Origin: Phoronis ovalis
Lineage: Eukaryota; Phoronida; Phoronidae
Assembly: GCA_028565635.1 (NCBI GenBank)
Contig: JAOXYB010042760.1
Location: 1-12,737 of the forward strand
DNA length: 12,737 bases
Direction: 5' to 3'
The notes under the pieces were generated by a model that saw only the letters and a list, made by a program, of their open reading frames with translations, did no database searches and had not been told where the DNA came from. The translations under genes and the position numbers were made by a program. The first letter of the stretch is position 1; the number at the start of each line of letters is the position of its first letter. This document shows, one piece after another, positions 1 through 9,800 of this stretch.

Positions 1-387
1 ACTATTAATTTATTATCTTAGGAAGTTTCTGGTTCAATCTGGATTACGCAGCAGGCCGTATGGATAGATTTATTTATTTAAAAATATAACGACACATGCT
101 CGCCAGGTGACCGTGTGCATACCAAAGCTAACAACTTATGACATTTCGCTCAGCTCATGCCGTTTAATTGAATATTAAAAAATTCATTTTCAAATTTTAA
201 TATTACAAAACTATATTCTAGCAAGAAATAAATAAAAGGCCTCCCTAGAATTTGAAGCCATAATGTTAGTATTTAAAATGTTTTCGCGAACCATGGGTAC
301 TCAAATATGACCATCAGTATTTCTGGTTTACTGTACTAGGTACTATAAAAATAAAATTTGCTTAAATGACTGAATTTATATACGTAC

Positions 388-449
388 CTTTGCCATTTTG
401 ATGGATAGTTGTCAGAAGATGTTCACAGCTACAACCGCTCTTTATTTGT
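388..449 (-). other. Candidate exon with start codon of a third, partial gene
   Basis: On the minus strand TATGTATTGCAG (AG at 451-450) opens a 62-bp segment that ends CAAAATGGCAAAG|GTACGTA (donor GT at 387-386). It would contribute only ATG-GCA-AAG (Met-Ala-Lys, 396-388) to a protein whose remainder lies further left, partly or wholly outside the window. An in-frame TGA six codons before the ATG fits a 5'UTR, and the start context (A at -3, G at +4) is close to the animal consensus. I cannot define the next exon: an acceptor near 105 followed by 18 codons and TAA is one option, but it gives no recognisable product. Confidence 0.27.
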
Positions 450-847
450 CTGCAATACATAATAAGTAAATCAAAATTCTTTACAATCAGAGACTAAACT
501 CGCTTGTCTTGTCTTGAAAATGTAACTCAACCACTCATTTTTTTGGTAAATAAAGGAACAAAGGAACAAAAAAATCTTTGATGTTATGACAACACCATTA
601 TTTGAGCTGGTAGCGAGCTTACAGTTTTTTCCTGTCGATACATGTTATATTTATTTTATTCATACTTAGGAGGACATTCTCAGCAAACGTGTTGCAAAGT
701 ATTAATAATGTGTACCTCAAGGTTGTCAATTAATATAGCAAGGTTCTGACGCACCTCCTGTTATTTTTAATAACTCCAATTCGTTAACATTCATAGTTAT
801 TTTTTAGTCAAATATTAGTAAAACTTCTTTTATTCTGAGCATTTAGC
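450..847. other. No gene seen
   Basis: AT-rich sequence. If the candidate minus-strand gene is real, this is part of its first intron. Apart from the 8-bp repeat I see nothing in it. Confidence 0.6.
552..567 (+). repeat. 8-bp tandem repeat
   Basis: AAAGGAAC occurs twice in a row, then an A-run. It could be the tail of an old retroposon, but nothing upstream confirms that. Confidence 0.6.
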
Positions 848-884
848 TAGGATATAAAAAACCCTAAGAGTTTTATATATCCTA
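848..884. repeat. AT-rich palindrome, copy 1
   Basis: A 37-bp near-perfect inverted repeat with ends TAGGATATA and TATATCCTA and a centre around CCCTAAGAG. A second copy lies at 1740-1775 and differs only at two or three positions near the centre. It can fold into a hairpin. Confidence 0.85.
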
Positions 885-1591
885 AGTAGTAGTCACTAAA
901 CATGGTGAATTTACTGGCCAATGGTTCTTATACAATACCGTGTCCCAATTAATTGCAGAAATTTTGTCCATATGTTTTTTAAAATTCGTACAAACGTAAA
1001 AATAATATTTTTTTAAGAGTGTATTATGAGTAGGTATGCCTAACCCGGTAGGTACCTTTTGCATTATACAAATTTCAATATTAAATATTGTGGGCATTGA
1101 ACATGCATAAAGGCGGCTTTAAAATTCAATTCATTAAAATATTTAATGGAAGTTATTCAACACTCTCAACAATTATAATAATAGTTGACCTTAATACTAT
1201 ACATAATTTACTATACATAATTTACTATAAAATTAAAGTTTTTCAACTACAGCCTTGCAAATTCTACTCAAGTTGTAGTAAAGGGAATCTAATTATGAAA
1301 GATACAGGAGCTTTAAACATTATACCAATAAATTCATCCCTAAACAAACAACATGATCCGGGGCACTACGTCTACGTATAAAGTACATAGTAATAGTGTA
1401 TTGAGGAATTATCGGGAATAATATACTAAAACAATTTCGCGGAATTTGCCTTATTTCAAAATGTGATTTCAAAAACTCCGCATTGTTTACGTCGTTAGAA
1501 GTATAATTAACTCTTTGCAACTAATTACGAGAAATATCATGATTTTTTTTGGGTGGAAAATGAAAAAGAATTGAAGCAAGATTGTTCTTAC
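885..1591. other. No gene seen
   Basis: Open frames at 882-1097, 1088-1381 and 1320-1520 have a composition expected of random AT-rich DNA (Ile, Tyr, Asn, Phe) and no motif. The segment lies between the two palindromes, so it might also be the interior of an element bounded by them. Confidence 0.6.
1199..1226 (+). repeat. 14-bp exact tandem repeat
   Basis: ATACATAATTTACT occurs twice head to tail in AT-rich DNA. It probably reflects replication slippage. Confidence 0.85.
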
Positions 1592-1735
1592 CTGGCAAGA
1601 CAGCGTACCTGGCTCTATGGCGATAACCCTATGACGTATGAGGTCAGACTTAAAGTTGAAAGGTCATTAAACTAATTGTCATAATATCTTCGAATCCCCC
1701 CTCAGATCCTCGGTCACGATCCGTGGAGTGCATTA
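1592..1735 (-). other. Candidate noncoding first exon of the third gene
   Basis: This stretch is visibly richer in G, C and CpG than its surroundings. On the minus strand it ends in GTCTTGCCAG|GTAAGAACA, a consensus donor (GT at 1591-1590). A TATA box in the palindrome at 1740-1775 would place the start near 1735-1740. It contains a 27-codon upstream ORF (1733-1650) starting MHSTDRDRGSEGG. The proposed partner is the acceptor at 451-450. The right boundary is inferred from TATA spacing only. Confidence 0.27.
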
Positions 1736-1739
1736 TGCC

Positions 1740-1775
1740 TAGGATATAAAAACTCTAAGAGTTTTATATATCCTA
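1740..1775. repeat. AT-rich palindrome, copy 2
   Basis: A 36-bp near-perfect inverted repeat (arms TAGGATATAAAAACTCT and AGAGTTTTATATATCCTA, one unpaired base). It is nearly identical to 848-884. It contains the candidate TATA box for the minus-strand leader exon. Confidence 0.85.
1762..1770 (-). promoter_or_regulatory. Candidate TATA box
   Basis: TATATAAAA on the minus strand, about 30 bases upstream of the GC-richer segment that ends in a strong donor at 1591. It is part of a 36-bp palindrome, so a TATA-like motif also faces the plus strand. AT-rich DNA makes such motifs common; the spacing to the candidate exon is the only support. Confidence 0.3.
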
Positions 1776-3368
1776 GATCATGCCAATGTGGTTAAAAGGA
1801 AAAGCTAGAGAGGCAATAGAAAACTTTTTTCCTTTACTCCAGAAATAACGAATGTTGTCCCAACAAAAGAACATCTCTCAAGAGAATTGTAGTTCTTAAG
1901 GTGAGCCAGCTTCATTCTAGAATTTATACTTGTTCTTTTAAAGGTATTACAATTTGTGCTTAACCAGAGAATTCACTAAATGGAAAATAAAATTGCCGGG
2001 TAATTAGAAAAATGCATTGAAGTATACTTTTATTTGGTGACATAGTATACTTTTTACGTAATAAATCTGTCACTTGCTCATACAGGTAATAATTATTAAT
2101 AAATGATGCAGTAAATAATGGTGTCAGAGTGTTAACCTGCTGCTGTATGATGTTTTCTTCATAGCTATTTGCCTTCGTTAACAGCTGAAACTGCAGAGGT
2201 ATTTTGTGACCTTTGCACTTTTGCTTGAAATATTGCACATATTTTTGCTTTTTGCATGTTTGGATATCATGTGCACAAAGGTGATGGCCAGCAACAAGTA
2301 TGAAGCTAAAATCGTAGAATTTTTTAGAGACAATGCAGAGTTATACAGGCACAGCAGAAACAGTTACATCATTCTGACCATACAAGTCTCGAGCTGACGA
2401 ACTAAACTGCACACTTAAATCAATTTAGTATGTTCGCTGGTATTATATTTAAAACCAAATAATGCACACAACAAACTATTTGTACGCACTAGCTGGCAGA
2501 GTGTTAAACGCTACCGCTCCCACAGTTCTCCATGCTTTATGAATGAATCCCACAGAGAGTTGCAGGACTTAAAAAACACTTATGAAGTGTAGAATTGTTT
2601 AGGTTCAGTTTGCTGTGACCCATACCTACTGCATTCAAAATCTATTCAGTTTTAGCTTTAAGTTGGGGACTTTTTCTTGGGCATGACATTTTATAAACCA
2701 ACCAGTGCATCAAATAATCAAGAATCCAAAAGCTGAACAGCTCTTAATAGCATTATCAATAACTAGATTAACTTTCAGCTGCACTGTTTAAGAGTACACA
2801 TCAAAGCTTTTTTTATTGGAGGATGATTACGTTATCACAGTTGCACTATTCGAGTCATTACTTGTAAATGGGGAGAACGGCCGACACAACATGTATAATT
2901 TTTTGCAGAATATATTCAGTTGTGTTTTCATATAAACATGTCAAATGATGATTAAAGACCAACTAATGAGGTTGAGAAACGTACCTTCAATTATGCCATA
3001 AACTTTTTTTTATTTACAAATGACAAATATGTAATTAAAGCCTAAAACTATATTTTGTTTTCATTCATCAAAATAGGCACTCAAAAACACATTATAATCC
3101 TCATTCAATTTCAATAAAACCTTTAAAACATAGAAAACTATACTTTTACATAATTATATGTTTCTTAAACTAGGTAATATTGCATATCATTTAAAATCGC
3201 TACTAGAAATACATGTAAAGGTTGCTTGATCATAAGCTAAAATACAGCTACAGCCTGTCTGCTCAATACAGTATTTTACATGTACTTTTAAAAGTAATAC
3301 TTCCCGGCCATAAGTTTAACGATTTCACTTTCGTACTAGAAAACTGTCACATTTCATAAATTGCCTTA
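1776..3368. other. Intergenic region, no supported gene
   Basis: Two open frames stand out slightly: 1960-2238 on the minus strand and 2206-2397 on the plus strand. The second contains a polar, protein-like stretch (NKYEAKIVEFFRDNAELYRH) in less AT-rich DNA. I recognise neither and see no splice partners. The right part probably includes the PPM1L 3'UTR. Confidence 0.6.
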
Positions 3369-3374
3369 TTTATT
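3369..3374 (-). terminator. PPM1L: Candidate poly(A) signal for PPM1L
   Basis: AATAAA lies on the minus strand about 130 nt past the PPM1L stop. Another AATAAA on the same strand at 3014-3009 is followed by an A-rich run and could give a longer 3'UTR. In this AT-rich DNA the hexamer is common by chance, so neither is certain. An inverted repeat (TACATGTAAA at 3210-3219 and its complement at 3275-3284) would fall in the longer 3'UTR. Confidence 0.35.
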
Positions 3375-3501
3375 CAGACTTTAAAATGATTATAAGCATA
3401 AAAATATAAAAGTTTATATTATAACAACCTAACAACCTACATAATGTTGATTGTGTACAGGTTATTTAGTCAAGAATAGCAGCTTGCAAAAGTTGCATAT
3501 A

Positions 3502-3888
3502 TTATACATTACTGTCCCTTCTTGCAGGATTTTCTTCACCAAATTTGATAACTATTACTGTTATGTTGTCTAAAGAGCCTTTTCTATATGCTTGCATAAC
3601 AATACTTTTAGCACCAAAATCTGGTTCATGTAGCCTCTCTTTGATATACTCTACTGCTTTTTCATTTGTAAACACATCCCACAATCCATCAGAAGCTAAT
3701 ATAGCAAACTGAGGTTTTTTGTCTTCCAAATCAAATGTCATGATTTCTGGTTCAGCAGTTAAGAAATTCTGATCCTTCAAAGGGAAGTCTCCTAATGCCC
3801 GAGAGGTAGCTAAAATTCCTGCGACTCTCCATACACCAACGAAACTAATGAAACCTCCAGCTGCTTCTATTCGTTTTCTCTCGTTAAC
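3502..3888 (-). CDS. PPM1L: PPM1L exon 4: C-terminal half of PP2C domain and stop
   Basis: The acceptor TTTTAATTACAG is followed in phase 0 by VNERKRIEAAGGFISF and continues 128 codons to TAA at 3504-3502. It holds residues 236-363: WRVAGILATSRALGDFPL, the PE.. segment (281-287), FAILASDGLWD with metal ligand D302, the EYIKERLHEPDFGAKSIV helix region, and SLDNITVIVIKF with D342 near the end of the catalytic fold. After F351 a short polar tail (GEENPARRDSNV) ends the protein, much as in vertebrate PPM1L. A start at the TTG codon at 3780 would be wrong; that codon is Leu 272 inside the exon. All positions I check as catalytic are intact, so the enzyme should be active. Confidence 0.97.
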   Translation of the reverse strand, partial: VNERKRIEAAGGFISFVGVWRVAGILATSRALGDFPLKDQNFLTAEPEIMTFDLEDKKPQFAILASDGLWDVFTNEKAVEYIKERLHEPDFGAKSIVMQAYRKGSLDNITVIVIKFGEENPARRDSNV

Positions 3889-6800
3889 CTGTAATTAAAA
3901 TGGATAGTCTAAGAATCATGTGTTTTACAATGTTTCAGAAACCATCTCACTTGGGTATTGTATCTTTGGCTATTGTGACATGTTTATAATTTGTAGTTAT
4001 AAACCAGTTGAAGAAAAAATAATACATTCTGCTGGTGAGTGCAGTCGATATTAGATCAATAACAGCACATATGGTGCTAACAATGTGGGTGATAATAATG
4101 GCAATGCTTACAAATGTTGATGATGACAATGATGAGGATCATGATAACAGTAATTCTGATGATTATGGCAATGGTTATAATGAAAATAGTGATAAGAAAG
4201 GCAATGATTCAAAACGCAGTAACATTGATGATGATGATAGTGCTAACAATGAAGAAAAATACCGGTAATACATTCTACTGGTGAGAGCGGGCAATATTAG
4301 ATAACTGTACATTAGATAACAATGTTGGTAATAATAATAATAATGGCAATGATTACAATGTTGATGATGACAATGATAATGTTCATAACAATAATTCATA
4401 ACAATAATCATGACAATAATTCCGAGGATATATATAGTGATTCAAAAGATAGTAACAATGAAGATGGTAATAATGGAAATGATTCAAATGGTAGTACTTA
4501 ACAATGATGGTGATAAGAATTCTGATAACGCTCCTGAGGGCAATGATGATAATGGCAGTTACCATGACAACGGCAATGATTTGGTTTATACTGATCGATT
4601 ATGGGAATACTGAGGAAGTATTTACCAGGTAAGGTTTGTGATCTTCTGATAGAGGGATTATGTTACCATCCTTATCACACATGATTCCTCGTGAGTCTCC
4701 TACATTAGCTACTGTTATACTTTTCTTGCTACATAATGCTACAAGTGCAGTCGTACCTATAAACAAGAAAATTCAATGTTAGTTAACATTACTAGGTAAC
4801 TAATATTAGGAAAATTATTGTGGCTAGTACCATTCAGGATAATTTATTCACACACTGATGGAAAAATAAACTAATAAAAATATGCATTTTCGGTTAAAGT
4901 GCTAAGAAAAAGATATGCATTTTCGGTTAAAGTGCTAAGAAAAAGAATATTATGAAGTCTACTTTACCATTCACATCAGTATAAAAAAGACAAAAGTTTT
5001 TGAAAACACAAACATCAGAAAAGTATGTTCAACACCTCCGCAGCTTGGTTAAAATTACCTTATAATAAAAGCATCTACTATGTAGTCTCAGATTTTGGAA
5101 CTTTTGCTTTTGTTCTTAAATAATATGCTTGTAAACATATAGGTGTCAGTAGAAATTAACATTTTCTGACAAAGGAATTTATAAAAGTCATTATCCCCTC
5201 AAGAAACAAGTTTTCATTTCTTGCCATTTATCTCAAATGGCTTTCCAAATTCAGCACCAGGAGGTAAAAATGGTAGTGGAACACAGCCAATAACAAGGCT
5301 AAAAATAATACAGTTGCTTAATCAAAAATTGATTTCCAGGGTCCACATTAATTGGATTAATCACAATGATTAATTGCAAACCACAGTTTACATTCCAACA
5401 AAATACAGACATACCAAAACCATACACAATTTTTGCACATGTTGATAAAAATAGCTATTTATAAGGTAAAGTATAGAGCACACCAGTAATAACCTTATGA
5501 AAGATAATTGTGAGGCTTCCAATGGTGTAAAACATTTACTCAGATTTTTTATTTCAAATGTATCTTGAACTAATTTCTGTGTCTTATATTATAGAAACAT
5601 TGTAAGCCACTGATTTTATTTGATATGGATCCGGATTCCAATAAAGTTCAGTCATATTGCTCTGCATAAGTTCTTTTTTTTCTTCAACAAATTTTGTCCA
5701 AAGCTTTTCTCAGAAAGAAATGTTCATATTTAAACAAAGTTTTGTGGAAATGTTCATGGACCTGAACAGGATTTTTTTTTTCATTATGAAGGTTGGTGGC
5801 CATCTTTAATCCAAAATGGCGATTATGTCAAAAACATATTCTTTGAAAGCTTGGATAGTACTGGACCAATTTCAATGAAACTTGGATTACAATGTTTGTT
5901 GGATTACAATGTATGCAACTTTGTAGTGCGAAATTTAGTGGTCACCTTGAAACCAAAATGGCTGCAATGTCAAAAACTTTATGTTGGAAGCCATATTACG
6001 TACCATGCAAAACTAAATCTAGCTTAACCTCCCTTTCGTGTCTGATAAATTTCATCTTATACAAAATTGCAGGTCTGGGATATTGCTTACTAAACTTTTG
6101 TTCATTTATTATGTACAGTACACAAAATAATGTGTATATTAACCCACTATGCTCATGTGGCATTTTCAAGGATTTATAAGGAATTAAAAAGAAATTATTA
6201 TAAATTGCATGCTCAATTATGGCCTGTTCTTTTCTAATCTAAACATGAAATAAATAACAAAAAATAATTAAACGGGAGTGCTCTCGGTCACTCGAAAAGT
6301 TGAGGAGTGCTCTCCGACACTGGAAAAGCTGAAGTTTATTAAGATAAACAGAATTAACACATTGTTGTATTAATTAAGCTTTTACAAATGAAGAATCTCA
6401 AATACTTGAATCGTAATCGACATGTCCTTAATAAATAATTACATCAATAATTATGATCAAAATGATCAAAAAAGATATATTTGTAACTAAAAACAAATTA
6501 AAACTGAAGACAGCCAGCAACTCAATCTCTGAAAACTCCTTATATGGAGAACTTGCGAGGAGGCTCACCCAGCCAATGCTGTAGCTACACAAAACCGGGT
6601 TTTGTTTTATTTCTTTATAGCCACAAACAGTAAAACTGATTTATATATAATAGATTAATTTGAAAATTAGCTGCCTTCTGAAGGTGTCTGAGAGCTGAAC
6701 TAAAAACCTAATACACTAGCAAGCTATTTATGGATAACTTTCACACCTTCCTAAATTGCCCAATTATCAAAATCATAAACCTCAGGCAGCCTGAATACAT

Positions 6801-9800
6801 TCAGGGTCCCAAAGGAAAAGAAATTATTTACTTATTACATTTCGAAATTAAATATATTTATACATTACTGGAAAGGTCATACCATAAACTTTTAGAAAAT
6901 ACTGTATTTTAATAGATTACTTTTCATCTCATTAATATTCATGACTTCGTAACAGAAAATTTCCATATTTAATAGTAATTTTGATTTCTTTTTAAAACTA
7001 ATAAAAGTTTGCAATATCAAGTCACTAAACTTTTTTTTAAATGAGATTATATCATATAACCTTTAATTGTATCTTTCTTCCCAACAAAGCATTTTTTAAT
7101 TAAGTCTTTTCACTCCACCATCCAACCTAGAAAATCATGCTATTATCAAACATATGGGATCAGAAGGTAACAAATGATTGAAGACTTATATTGATCCTGG
7201 CTTCACATCAAGTAATAGGAGGATATTGCATAATATATAAATTGTATTCTCTTGATGATATCTAATAGGCCTACTTGTATTAAGAGTAGCAGTAGTATCC
7301 CACTAGCTGTTTGCTGAAATCCATGAAAGTGAGTTTCATGTTCAGTTCAGTGTGATATAAAATGGGAGAACAATACAGTGTTCTCCGTAAAATAATGAAT
7401 ACATGTACCAGGGCCAATGATATTATTTATGTAAACCCCAAGCACGGATATATAAAATGTTGATAAATAATACAAGGCATATGTACTAAAGTTAATTGGT
7501 GCCCTGAACAAGTATAAGTTTTTTGTGGAGAACACTGCAATGAAAGATTTGAACTATTTGCGCTCACATTTCAATCAAGCTGTCTATAACCCGCACTGCT
7601 GTACACAGAATAAAGCATGATTCCCCTATCATGTTCTGTTAGGAACATTGAAGGAATGTCATATTGCTAGCTCAAATTTAAGTCTTTTCTTCATAAATCA
7701 TATACATGTTGAATTTCAGTTTAAAATTAGAATAATCAATCAGCTAATTTGACAAAAATTGATCTGTGCCACTTTTGACTATCCTCCTGGGGGGGGGGCT
7801 TTAATTATTATCCCTAATAGACAGTATGAAACAGATAAGAGCACCTTTACTTACCTGAGATGTCTGATGTGGCTTTTAATATAGTCAACAACTGTTTGTC
7901 CACATTTAATATTTCATCTTTTAGTACATCACCGAAACTTTCCTTAGTGTTTGTTACTGCAGATTTTAACAAGCGCAGCATAATGCTTCTAAATAACGTC
8001 TTCTCTACGAAATCAGCTGCAAACTGAGAGGGGAAATAATTTTTTAATACATTATTATTTTTGATCAAACATTTTTCTGTCCTGCTTAAAAGGCGATTGA
8101 ACACAAGAGAAAATCACCACAAGAAAAAATTGCAATGTACTGCAAATAAAAACTAGTTTTAAAACCATGGATTTACTCACAATGTACTCACAGAAAATCA
8201 TATAATGAAAGCATGTAATTAGCTTCGGTAGGTGTAACTGTGCTAACTACTTCTGTTTTGTAAATTATCAAAAAAACTTTAAAATTATGCATACGCATGG
8301 TCACAAAAGTCTCATTTTTCTTCTAGGACAGAAATGGGAGAATTCAATTTTAGTTTTTAACACAATATTATACTCAGTATATTGTATAATAACTAATAAC
8401 TTTATAATGTCTCACAATGTATAAGTAAGCTAGTTGGATAACTATACAGAATATACATATCATATAGCCTATATGAAGTATTGTTGTAAGAAATAAGTAT
8501 TTATGAGTACATTTGTTTTACATCACTGGGTTTTATATTATTAGCAAATTTGATAGAAAGTCAAATTGGGGTAGTAGGCAAGATTATTTATAAATGTTTA
8601 TGCAAAATTTGGTTCAACAGGTTGTTTACAACTTGAAATGGTGCATAATTAGAATCAAAGGTCAACAACTGAGGATGCCAGGTTTTCCACTGCATTCTTC
8701 TAGAATTATGCTTAACACAAACATTTTAATGAACTTTAGAAAACATATTAACACAAAAATGCAGTCAGTTCAGTAACAAAATTTTTACTATATTTCACAT
8801 GCTTATCTGAGAAGTTCTCAAATCTCATTCATGTTGCCCAAAAGTTAAATAATCATATTATATGCTGTTCAAACTAAAATTTTTGGATCTCGATCGAGAG
8901 CAGGATCAAGCTGAATTCTGTTATAAATCAGAGTGTGAATACAAAGGGATTACCTAAATCCATATCCATCTGAGTCCAACTACAGGCGGATTGGATCCAA
9001 GTTCATAGTGTAAACAGTGCATAATACTAAGTTATAAGTAATTCCTCAAGAATTCCACAAGTGACAGTAAGAATTTTCAGTGAAATATACTGACAGCAAC
9101 TATTAGCATTCTCCAAATACCATTATGCAGTACTAGTTATTGTGTATTAAACATGGGCAGTTAATACAGTTGAACATACATTTTAAACATGTATATATAT
9201 AGGTGGAAACATTATTTGCGAGAAAAAGCCAAGAAATATATAGGCAATTTATACTCAAAAAATAATTTAAACATACACTTCTGTAGAAATACCTCGCTTG
9301 CTAACTTAATATACTGTCAGGAAAATAGAAGTCATGGAATAAGCATTAATAGCTCTCAATACTACACTTCTCTATTAAATCTAATTTATTCAAATAATTA
9401 GTATAAACTCAAATCTGTCAGTCTAACAATTAATCACGTATCATAACAAATTCTAAGCTGATTTCTATTAAATCGATCTGTTATTTTGCAAATTTTCATC
9501 CTGAGGCTAATTTTTACAGCACTGTATCTTTTTATTTATTGATTGACCGCTGGCAAAGTTATATATACTTTCAAAATCAAGAAAACACAAATAAAATCCT
9601 TATTAAAAGTGAAGTGATTAGGAAATGATTTGAAAATTGGACAATTTCTTTTTAAAGGTCCAAAACATTTTAAAAAATTGGAATTATAAACTCATTGCCA
9701 TGACTACTAAATTATAAACTCATGGACAGAGCTGAATACACTGCATTTAAAATTATAAAGATTGTACAATCCCTCTTTAACCAGTCCTTCATAACTGTCG

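Larger units (their letters stand above)
4757..7854 (-). other. PPM1L intron 2 (3098 bp, phase 1)
   Basis: This is the largest intron. It contains the exact 33-bp duplication (4880-4945), the 142-bp ATGGC-element repeat (5793 to about 6000), the 29-bp repeat (6275-6332), a 17-bp near-palindrome (6589-6605), the MITE-like element (7376-7537) and a run of ten G at 7789-7798, some 50 nt past the exon 2 donor. I see no supported coding sequence in it; the longest open frames (5892-6179 plus, 7347-7535 minus) lie over these repeats. Confidence 0.93.

Noticed and set aside
22-79. Possible terminal exon on the plus strand after TTATTATCTTAG (EVSGSIWITQQAVWIDLFI then stop)
   Set aside because: Acceptor-like sequence and 19 open codons are too little without upstream sequence; the poly(A) motif nearby is common in this DNA.
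52-106. Possible second coding exon of the left minus-strand gene (LWYAHGHLASMCRYIFK then stop)
   Set aside because: The frame fits Met-Ala-Lys in phase 0, but the product is tiny, unrecognised and easily chance.
1088-1381. 97-codon plus-strand ORF
   Set aside because: Composition of random AT-rich DNA, and it spans an exact tandem repeat. No motif.
1960-2397. Overlapping ORFs 1960-2238 (minus) and 2206-2397 (plus)
   Set aside because: No recognised family, no splice partner and no start context. The plus frame has a protein-like stretch, but not enough to call a gene.
3778-3780. Separate gene start at 3780 for the PP2C C-terminal part
   Set aside because: The codon is TTG (Leu 272) within exon 4; homology continues upstream without a break to the acceptor at 3889-3890.
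4035-4613. Asp/Asn-rich ORFs on the plus strand and Tyr/His/Cys-rich ORFs on the minus strand
   Set aside because: They are readings of the GAT/AAT low-complexity duplication inside PPM1L intron 3. There is no domain, and the reading frames follow the repeat.
5892-6179. 95-codon plus-strand ORF
   Set aside because: It starts in the 17-bp tandem repeat and covers the ATGGC repeat; low support.
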